From assembly GCA_903895475.1 (NCBI GenBank), contig CAITUF010000170.1, positions 1-5,677 on the forward strand: DNA of 5,677 nt. The letters are read 5' to 3'. Under the pieces are notes generated by a model. It made no database searches. It had not been told where the DNA came from and saw nothing but the letters and a program-made list of their open reading frames with translations. The position numbers were made by a program, and so were the translations under genes. Source of the stretch: an uncultured Opitutia bacterium (GTDB lineage Bacteria > Verrucomicrobiota > Verrucomicrobiia > Opitutales > UBA953). Every line of letters starts with the position of its first letter. The stretch's first letter is position 1. Below, piece by piece: positions 1 to 4,678 of the stretch.

Positions 1-90
1 GCGGCGAACCCCCGCCGCCTTTTGGCGGTGCAGCTCGGCGAGCAGGGCGTCGATGGCTTCTACAGGGTCAATCACGACAACGTGAGGCAT
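1..90 (-). CDS. N-terminal fragment of an unidentified protein (runs off left edge)
   Basis: Reading leftward from an ATG at 90-88, thirty codons stay open to the window edge. The peptide begins MPHVVVIDPVEAIDALLAEL and continues with a basic stretch (HRQKAAGVRR). It looks like a real N-terminus: a short hydrophobic beta-strand-like segment followed by an amphipathic helix, with codons rich in G or C at the third position like the other genes here. No Shine-Dalgarno motif precedes the ATG. The gene diverges from the RRM gene, so its promoter must lie in the 91-265 region. Too little is visible to name a family. The overlapping plus-strand frame at 22-219 looks less protein-like and crosses the AT-rich non-coding zone. 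Confidence 0.5.
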   Translation of the reverse strand, partial: MPHVVVIDPVEAIDALLAELHRQKAAGVRR

Positions 91-205
91 TGTCGGGTTG
101 GAGCGAGGGTCAATTCTTTCCCAAAACGTGCCCTCCGACCCAAATTATTCACATTGTTTCCAATTTTTATTCGCACCCCCGAAGCCAGCAGCAACCTACT
201 GAGGG

Positions 206-264
206 TAAATATTTCGTAAATACTTAATAGTTAGTAATTTATATTAGTTATAAAAACTAAAAAT
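206..264. promoter_or_regulatory. AT-rich island, probable divergent promoter zone
   Basis: This stretch is almost pure A and T, in sharp contrast to the GC-rich sequence around it. It lies between the left-edge gene (minus) and the RRM gene (plus). On the plus strand TATATT at 240-245 and TTATAA at 248-253 resemble -10 boxes, but no convincing -35 box sits at the right distance. It is the obvious place for transcription towards the RRM gene to begin, which would give a leader of roughly 300 bases. The region 91-205 to its left holds no gene or motif that I can support beyond the upstream sequence of the left-edge gene. Confidence 0.4.
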
Positions 265-297
265 CGCCGGGGGCAGCGCCGCTTTTCACCCGCCGGC
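251..297 (-). terminator. Possible minus-strand intrinsic terminator (GC hairpin plus T-rich tail)
   Basis: GCCGG (266-270) pairs with CCGGC (293-297), and GGG (271-273) pairs with CCC (289-291) with one bulged G at 292, making an eight-pair GC stem. Read on the minus strand, the stem is followed directly by GATTTTTAGTTTTTA (265-251), the classic form of a Rho-independent terminator. No minus-strand gene lies just upstream of it, so it would end an antisense RNA. Alternatively the hairpin is simply part of the 5' leader of the plus-strand RRM transcript and the T run is a by-product of the AT-rich promoter. Confidence 0.35.
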
Positions 298-560
298 CAA
301 CCGATCACCTACCCAAAAGAGATAAAACACCCCATAATTCCCCTTGGCGATACCCCCAAGTAATCAGCCCTATTGTGAATAAACTTGCAGGCGGCCAGCA
401 ATACTGTGTTTCTGTGGGTCAGGTCCGCTCTGAATATAACCAAACCAAGAGCGAAACCCCGCAAGAATCCGGTGAGTTGACGGTCGTTAAGACGGCAAAT
501 CGAAATCCGAAGGTCGGAAACGGGCAATGCGGTGCAGGTAAAACACAGAAAATAAAAGAT
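298..560 (+). promoter_or_regulatory. Long structured 5' leader of the RRM gene, candidate cis-regulatory RNA
   Basis: About 260 bases precede the RRM start with no convincing gene. Several local hairpins can be drawn: CTTGG 343-347 with CCAAG 356-360; CGCTCT 426-431 with AGAGCG 448-453, enclosed by GGGT 416-419 with ACCC 456-459, around a 16-base A-rich loop; CCGA 507-510 with TCGG 514-517. Base composition is more A-rich and less codon-like than the coding sequence that follows. Conserved RNA elements upstream of RRM genes are known in other bacteria (the Chlorobi-RRM motif) and are thought to mediate autoregulation. That this is a similar element is inference; I do not claim it is the same motif. 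A frame in phase with the RRM gene is open from a GTG at 375, so a translated extension cannot be fully excluded. Confidence 0.45.
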
Positions 561-911
561 ATGGAAAACAAACTGTTCGTAGGCAACCTTCCTTGGGCTG
601 CTACCGAATCCGACATCCGCGCACACTTCTCCCAAGGCGGAGAAGTCGTATCCGTGGAAGTAATGATGGATAAGTTCACGGGTCGTCCTCGTGGCTTCGC
701 CTTCGTAACCATGGCCAGCGCTCAAGCTGCTCAGGATGCGATCGCTAAGACCGAGAACATCGACTTCATGGGTCGTCCCCTGAAGGTGAACGTTGCTCGT
801 CCTCGTGAAGAACGCCCCTCCTTCGGTGGCGACCGTCCTCGCTCCGGCGGCTTCGGCGGCGGCGATCGTCGCGGCGGCTTCGGCGGCGGCGGAGATCGTG
901 GCGGCTACTAA
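561..911 (+). CDS. Glycine-rich RNA-binding protein with a single RRM domain
   Basis: The 116-residue protein is one RNA recognition motif followed by a short Gly/Arg tail, the architecture of cyanobacterial Rbp and plant glycine-rich RNA-binding proteins. RNP2 is LFVGNL (residues 5-10) and RNP1 is RGFAFVTM (44-51), with the aromatic residues that stack on RNA bases present (F6, F46, F48). The RRM ends near residue 80 (LKVNVARP); the tail from about 83 has GGFGGG and GDR blocks and ends GGY. It should bind single-stranded RNA in the cytoplasm; a role in mRNA stability or cold adaptation is known for relatives and only inferred here. The ATG at 561 is chosen because the protein then starts four residues before RNP2, the usual length. 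There is no Shine-Dalgarno motif. Most arginine codons are CGT (8 of 12, the rest CGC), which suggests strong expression. It has its own terminator and appears monocistronic. Confidence 0.93.
   Translation: MENKLFVGNLPWAATESDIRAHFSQGGEVVSVEVMMDKFTGRPRGFAFVTMASAQAAQDAIAKTENIDFMGRPLKVNVARPREERPSFGGDRPRSGGFGGGDRRGGFGGGGDRGGY
845..899 (+). repeat. Imperfect direct repeat encoding the Gly-rich tail
   Basis: Two adjacent copies, at 845-869 and 872-899, share a core of CGGCGGCTTCGGCGGCGGC followed by GATCGT; the second copy has three extra bases (GGA), adding one glycine codon. The repeat lies inside the RRM gene and encodes the GGFGGGDR blocks. It probably changes length by slippage, as expected of low-complexity glycine tails. 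Confidence 0.75.
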
Positions 912-938
912 TCCCTTCGGATTATAACCAACTCATTC

Positions 939-967
939 GGGGCGCTCATTTGGGCGCCCCTTTTTTT
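939..967 (+). terminator. Intrinsic terminator of the RRM gene
   Basis: GGGGCGC (939-945) pairs perfectly with GCGCCCC (954-960) across an eight-base loop, and seven T residues follow at 961-967. It lies 28 bases after the stop codon. This is the clearest terminator in the window and separates the RRM gene from the next plus-strand gene. Confidence 0.93.
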
Positions 968-991
968 GGCCTAGTGGTCCACCCTTGCCGC

Positions 992-1022
992 TTGAGCGAG
1001 GGGCGAACGGAACCAGTATAGA
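992..1022 (+). promoter_or_regulatory. Weak candidate promoter before the membrane-anchored protein gene
   Basis: TTGAGC (992-997) and TATAGA (1017-1022) resemble sigma-70 -35 and -10 boxes with a 19-base spacer, slightly longer than ideal. The preceding gene ends in a strong terminator, so a fresh promoter is needed somewhere in 968-1033. If this one is used, transcription would start about five bases before the ATG at 1034, giving an almost leaderless mRNA, consistent with the absence of a ribosome binding site. Confidence 0.3.
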
Positions 1023-1033
1023 TAAACCCCCGC

Positions 1034-1759
1034 ATGCGCCGCGCCCTGCTCTTCTCGGTTTCGTTTTCGCTCCTCGCCGTGCTGGCGTGGTGGGTACTGA
1101 CGCCGTCACCACGCGCCTTGCACTTCGCGCAAGCGCACGAGCTGTATGGCTTTGTCGACACGCGCGCCACCTCCGGCCTGGATACCGTTGAACCCGTCCT
1201 AACGCTGCTGACGCAGCTGGCTCCGGCGACGCACCGCGCCACGGCCAAGCAGCAAGTGAAGTCACCAGCACCGGCCCGGGAGATTCGCGTAGGCATCGGC
1301 TTCAAGCCGCCCGCTTGGGCTTGGCTCGATGGCCCGGCCACGCCGGCCGAAAGCGTCGTCCAAGTCGTCCCTTCACTGTCCTTGCAGCAGTTGTCTGCGT
1401 TACCGAATGGCTACCTGCTGCTGCGGAGCGAAAGCCCGGCCATCGTGGCCGCTGACCCGCGACTACGCCGTTGGCTCGGCGTGGCCATGAGTGAAACGCT
1501 CAGCCAGGCCAAGGCTTTGACGATTGCCGTCGGCGAAGAGTCCACCCCCGCGCGAGCGCAAATCGGACTTTGCCTAGAATTTTCCGATGCGGAAACCGCC
1601 GTCGCCGCCATCAAACGCATCGCCGAGCCGACCACGAATAATGTGCTGACGTTCAAGGTTAGCCCGCAAGCCGAACAGGTCGCGAAAACGCATAAGCTCG
1701 TCGTCATCCGCTTCGAGGTCGACGCGCTATACCTCCGACTCGCCGCGCAGCCGCGCTGA
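1034..1759 (+). CDS. Unrecognised protein with an N-terminal membrane anchor
   Basis: The 241-residue protein is not one I recognise. Residues 1-3 (MRR) are positive and residues 4-22 form one hydrophobic segment (ALLFSVSFSLLAVLAWWVL) followed by TPSPR, which reads as an uncleaved signal anchor: a short cytoplasmic end and about 215 residues outside the inner membrane. After a Pro/Ala/Lys-rich stretch (residues 65-83) the rest alternates short strands and helices; a segment near residues 176-193 (CLEFSDAETAVAAIKRI) has the strand-helix pattern seen in periplasmic substrate-evaluation or DUF3352-type proteins, but I cannot assign a family. There is one cysteine and no visible catalytic motif. 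The start is the first ATG of the frame and places the anchor exactly at the N-terminus. It follows the RRM terminator and ends one base from the stop codon of hisI on the other strand. Codon use matches the neighbours. Confidence 0.75.
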   Translation: MRRALLFSVSFSLLAVLAWWVLTPSPRALHFAQAHELYGFVDTRATSGLDTVEPVLTLLTQLAPATHRATAKQQVKSPAPAREIRVGIGFKPPAWAWLDGPATPAESVVQVVPSLSLQQLSALPNGYLLLRSESPAIVAADPRLRRWLGVAMSETLSQAKALTIAVGEESTPARAQIGLCLEFSDAETAVAAIKRIAEPTTNNVLTFKVSPQAEQVAKTHKLVVIRFEVDALYLRLAAQPR

Positions 1760-1760
1760 G

Positions 1761-2168
1761 TTAAGCCTTTTCCAACGAACCGTCCGCGTTGAGGCGGCGG
1801 TAGTAACAACCCGTACGAGCCTTACCGTTTTCCTTGGTATGGCAGGCGCCTTGGCCAGCGGGACGGACTTTATACAGAATCGAATTCTGCTCACAGTTCA
1901 CGCGAACTTCGAGGAGCTCCAGGAAGTCCCCGGAGGTGAGTCCTTTGATCCAGAGTTCATTGCGGGAGGTACTCCAGAAAGTGGCCTTCTTTTCCTTCAG
2001 GGCGGTCTGGAGGGCCAGCTCGTTGACGTAACCTAAGATGAGGACCTCGCCGGTCAGGGCGTCCTGCGCCACGGCAGGGATGACATCGGCCGCACCGGAA
2101 GCGATTTTACGCAGTTTTTTGAAGTCTAGGCTGAGGGCTGAGCCTTCTTCGAGTGCTGGGTCGGACAT
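1761..2168 (-). CDS. hisI: Phosphoribosyl-AMP cyclohydrolase (HisI)
   Basis: The 135-residue protein matches HisI along its length. HisI opens the purine ring of phosphoribosyl-AMP, the third step of histidine synthesis, in the cytoplasm as a homodimer. Family landmarks in order: VIPAVAQDALTGEVLILGYVN (residues 29-49), ATFWSTSRNELWIKG (62-76), TSGDFLELLEVRVNC (78-92), ACHT (108-111) and GCYYRR (120-125). The three zinc cysteines are C92, C109 and C121. Two oddities: the usual magnesium-site DxDxD is replaced by N91, E93 and N95, and C109 and C121 are 12 apart rather than the usual 7, a five-residue insertion. There is no HisE domain, so this is stand-alone HisI. The ATG at 2168 is preferred to an in-frame GTG at 2183, which adds only five residues. 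It diverges from the transketolase gene across 76 bases and converges on the anchored protein gene with a one-base gap. Confidence 0.93.
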   Translation of the reverse strand: MSDPALEEGSALSLDFKKLRKIASGAADVIPAVAQDALTGEVLILGYVNELALQTALKEKKATFWSTSRNELWIKGLTSGDFLELLEVRVNCEQNSILYKVRPAGQGACHTKENGKARTGCYYRRLNADGSLEKA

Positions 2169-2244
2169 AGCTCTATCTGGCACGGACGGAGCCCTGCATT
2201 CAAGGCTGGAAAGAGAGGCCTATTCTGCCTTACGGATACGGACC
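2169..2244. promoter_or_regulatory. Shared intergenic region between hisI and the transketolase gene
   Basis: This 76-base gap must hold the start signals for both divergent genes unless promoters lie inside the opposite coding regions. On the plus strand TTCAAG (2199-2204) and TATTCT (2221-2226) are 16 bases apart and could be a weak sigma-70 promoter for the transketolase gene. On the minus strand TTGAAT (2203-2198) overlaps this and could be a -35 box for hisI, but no good -10 box follows at the proper distance. I see no operator, attenuator or histidine-rich leader peptide. Confidence 0.3.
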
Positions 2245-4239
2245 ATGTCGCTCAATAATTCCACCGACCTTTCCCGCGCCGCCACCGAAGCCCGTGGCCT
2301 TGCCATGGATGCCGTGGCCGCTTGCCACTCGGGCCACCTCGGCCTGCCACTCGGTGCCGCCGAAATCGGCGCCGTCCTTTACGGCAACTTCCTCCGCCAC
2401 GACCCCGCGGCCCCGCAGTGGATCAACCGCGACCGCTTCGTGCTCTCCGCCGGTCATGGTTCCATGTTCGTCTACAGCTGGATTCACTTGGCCGGCTTCG
2501 ACCTCCCTCTCCAAGAAGTTAAGAACTTCCGCAAGCTGCACTCCAAGACCCCAGGTCACCCAGAGTTCGGCGAAACGGTCGGCGTCGAAGCCACCACTGG
2601 CCCGCTCGGCCAAGGTACCGGCAACATCGTCGGTATGGCTGTGGCCGCCAAGATGGCCGCTGCGCATTTCAACACCGCCGAACATAAAATCTTCGACCAC
2701 ATCGTCGTCGGCCTCGCCGGCGATGGTTGCCTCCAGGAAGGCATCTCCCAAGAAGCCGCTTCCTTCGCTGGCCGCTTCGGCTTGGACAACCTCATCATGC
2801 TCTACGACTCCAATGACGTCACCCTCGACGCCATGGCTTCGAAGACGCAGAACGAGGACACCGCCAAGCGTTACCAAGCCGCGAACTGGGAAGTCTTTAC
2901 AGTTCCACAAGGAAACGAACTCGCCCCGATTGCCCAAGCCCTCGACCAGGCGCGAGCGAGCAAGAACGGACAGCCGAAGTTGATTATCTGCAAAACGGTC
3001 ATCGGCAAGGGCATCGCCGAAGTCCAAGGTACTGCCAAGGGCCACGGCGAAGCGGGTGTGAAGTTCGTCGATGCCTCGCGCAAGGCCCTCGGCTTGCCGG
3101 AAGAGAAATTCTACGTCTCCCCCGAGACCCGTGCGTTCTTCGCGGCCCGGATGGCTCAGCAGGCCGCCGCGCACGCCGCTTGGTCGCAGACCTTCGCCGC
3201 TTGGTCCAAGGCCAACCCCGAGAAGGCCGCCGTCCTCGCCAAGGCTCAAAAGGGCGACCACGGCGACGTGCAGTCCCTCCTCACGGCGATTCCTGAGTTC
3301 GGTAAGAACGCCCTCGCGACCCGCGTCTCCGGCGAAACCTGTATCAACGCCGTCGCCAAGGCTTCGCCGCTCGTGCTGTCGGGTTCGGCCGACCTACACG
3401 GCTCGACCAAGAACTACATCAAGGACGTCGGTGACTTCGACATTGCGACGCCCGGTGGCCGTAACCTCTACTTCGGTATCCGTGAGCACGTGATGGGCGC
3501 GATCCTTAACGGCATGGCCTACCACGGCATCTTCAAGGGCTCCGGCGCGACGTTCCTGACGTTCTCCGATTACCTCCGTCCGTCGATCCGCGTGGCGGCC
3601 CTCGCTAAGCTCCAGGCATTTTACATCTTCACACACGACTCCGTTGGCGTCGGCGAAGACGGCCCGACCCACCAGCCCGTGGAAACGGTCAGCGCCCTGC
3701 GTTGTATTCCGAACCTCGATGTAGTCCGCCCAGGCGACGCCGAGGAAACCGCCGCAGCGTTCGCTCATGCGGTGGCCCGCAAGGACGGCCCCGTGGCCCT
3801 CATTCTCTCCCGCCAGAACGTCCCGTCCCTCGACGCCGTCCCGGTTGCCACGCGCCGCCAAGGCACCCTCAAGGGTGCTTATATTCTACGCCAGGAAACC
3901 GCTCCGCTCACGCACATCATCATCGGCACCGGCAGCGAACTCTCGCTGGCCCTCGCCGCGGGTGAAGAACTCGGCGCCAGCGTTCGCGTCGTCTCGATGC
4001 CTTCGATGGAAGTCTTCGCGCGCCAGCCCAAGGCTTACCAGGAAGAAGTCCTCCCGGCCGCTTGTACCAAGCGCGTCAGCATCGAAGCCGGCGTGACGAT
4101 CTCGTGGGGCCGCTACGTCGGCACCGCCGGCAAGGCCATCGGCACCGACACCTTCGGCCTCTCCGCCCCGGGCGACGTGGTCATGAAGGAACTCGGCATC
4201 ACGAAGGAAGCCGTCGTGAACGCCGCCAAGGCGCTCTAA
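2245..4239 (+). CDS. tkt: Transketolase
   Basis: The 664-residue protein has the length and layout of bacterial transketolase (E. coli TktA has 663 residues). It moves two-carbon ketol units between sugar phosphates in the non-oxidative pentose phosphate pathway, using thiamine diphosphate and a divalent metal. The N-terminal diphosphate-binding domain carries SGHLG (H31), GHGS (H71), the metal and diphosphate motif GDGCLQEG (159-166; D160, E165), N190, and H267. The middle pyrimidine-binding domain has R360, S387, the catalytic E414 in GIREH, F437, H464, and EDGPTHQP (471-478; D472, H476), with R523 in LSRQN. The C-terminal domain follows from about 540. All the substrate- and cofactor-contacting residues that I could place are present, so it should be active. 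The ATG at 2245 begins a normal-length protein; the open frame upstream to 2038 only overlaps hisI antisense. No clear Shine-Dalgarno. A hairpin terminator follows. Confidence 0.97.
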   Translation: MSLNNSTDLSRAATEARGLAMDAVAACHSGHLGLPLGAAEIGAVLYGNFLRHDPAAPQWINRDRFVLSAGHGSMFVYSWIHLAGFDLPLQEVKNFRKLHSKTPGHPEFGETVGVEATTGPLGQGTGNIVGMAVAAKMAAAHFNTAEHKIFDHIVVGLAGDGCLQEGISQEAASFAGRFGLDNLIMLYDSNDVTLDAMASKTQNEDTAKRYQAANWEVFTVPQGNELAPIAQALDQARASKNGQPKLIICKTVIGKGIAEVQGTAKGHGEAGVKFVDASRKALGLPEEKFYVSPETRAFFAARMAQQAAAHAAWSQTFAAWSKANPEKAAVLAKAQKGDHGDVQSLLTAIPEFGKNALATRVSGETCINAVAKASPLVLSGSADLHGSTKNYIKDVGDFDIATPGGRNLYFGIREHVMGAILNGMAYHGIFKGSGATFLTFSDYLRPSIRVAALAKLQAFYIFTHDSVGVGEDGPTHQPVETVSALRCIPNLDVVRPGDAEETAAAFAHAVARKDGPVALILSRQNVPSLDAVPVATRRQGTLKGAYILRQETAPLTHIIIGTGSELSLALAAGEELGASVRVVSMPSMEVFARQPKAYQEEVLPAACTKRVSIEAGVTISWGRYVGTAGKAIGTDTFGLSAPGDVVMKELGITKEAVVNAAKAL

Positions 4240-4264
4240 GCCAGCCTGCCGCAGAGCCTTCTAA

Positions 4265-4302
4265 CGGGCCGGCCTTCGCGAGAAAGTCGGCCCGCTTTCT
4301 TT
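4265..4302 (+). terminator. Intrinsic terminator of the transketolase gene
   Basis: CGGGCCGGC (4265-4273) pairs with GTCGGCCCG (4286-4294), nine pairs including one G-T, across a 12-base loop. The T-rich tail CTTTCTTT (4295-4302) follows. It begins 25 bases after the stop codon. Read on the minus strand there is no T run after the stem, so it is probably not a good terminator for the opposing small gene. Confidence 0.82.
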
Positions 4303-4344
4303 ATACGTATACCCTACGGTGCCCCGGCACTATTATCTCCGACG

Positions 4345-4575
4345 TCAGGAGGCGTACTTCGATTTAGCTAGGTCAGCCCAGAGGAAAGCCTTGGCTAGCC
4401 CGAGCGGTTGCGGCTCGCGCCAACCGAGATTCCAGACGCTGACCAACGCAGGGTCTAGCTCTGACGACTCATTACGACGGAAGGAGTCAATCTTCACCAA
4501 GGCCTCTTGAACCGTATAGGGGCCATAGGTTTTGCTGGCATCAAAAACAATGAAACAAGTCGGTGTGTTACGCAT
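4345..4575 (-). CDS. Small GYF_2/DUF4339-like protein
   Basis: The 76-residue protein contains the pattern of the short domain called GYF_2 or DUF4339: a strand (CFIVFDASKTYGPYT, residues 7-21), a helix (VQEALVKIDSF, 22-32), then ALVSVWNLGWREPQPL (43-58), where a W-x-x-G-W-x-x-P motif closes the fold. Such domains are small scaffolding or protein-interaction modules, usually attached to larger membrane proteins; a stand-alone version with no membrane segment is less usual. The function is unknown. The ATG at 4575 is the only standard start after an in-frame stop nine codons upstream, with no ribosome binding site. It lies 103 bases downstream of the propeller-like gene on the same strand, so the two may share a transcript. 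The domain call is from motif resemblance only. Confidence 0.55.
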   Translation of the reverse strand: MRNTPTCFIVFDASKTYGPYTVQEALVKIDSFRRNESSELDPALVSVWNLGWREPQPLGLAKAFLWADLAKSKYAS

Positions 4576-4678
4576 ATAACCGACATAACCTACTTCACGA
4601 CGTCACCGCTGGAAGCAAATCAGTATGGAGGCTTTCATGGATATCCAACTGGGATAAATACCCCACCTCACGAAACCT
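4576..4678 (-). other. Gap between the two minus-strand genes
   Basis: The 103 bases between the propeller-like gene and the small GYF_2-like gene hold no terminator. On the minus strand an ATG at 4638-4636 opens an 11-codon frame (MKASILICFQR) that stops at once, which I do not regard as a gene. The lack of a terminator is compatible with co-transcription. Confidence 0.4.

Noticed and set aside
298..560. Known structural RNA (tmRNA, SRP RNA, RNase P or 6S) in the long gap
   Set aside because: None of the hallmark sequences of these RNAs that I could recall, such as the tmRNA ends, is visible on either strand; only small local hairpins are seen.
309..725. Minus-strand open frame of 138 codons crossing the RRM leader and gene
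   Set aside because: It overlaps the RRM coding region antisense, shows no domain pattern, and its stop lies beyond the leader with no separate gene signals. The region is better explained as leader plus RRM gene.
2038..2244. In-frame extension of the transketolase gene by 69 codons
   Set aside because: The extension lies almost wholly antisense to hisI, has no similarity to transketolase, and the ATG at 2245 already gives the normal family length.
2230..3261. Long minus-strand open frame (343 codons) opposite the transketolase gene
   Set aside because: It is antisense to a gene with full family motifs, its composition (very rich in G, V, E and D) is that of the complement of GC-biased codons, and it has no recognisable domain.
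4319..4330. Short inverted repeat GTGC-CCCG-GCAC between the convergent genes
   Set aside because: The stem is only four pairs with no T run on either side, too weak to call a terminator.
4584..4672. Two similar 15-base stretches (near 4672-4658 and 4599-4585, minus strand), each of the form CGTGArGTrGGkTAT
   Set aside because: Only 12 of 15 bases agree, they occur in different frames, and there are just two copies. Chance is the simplest explanation.
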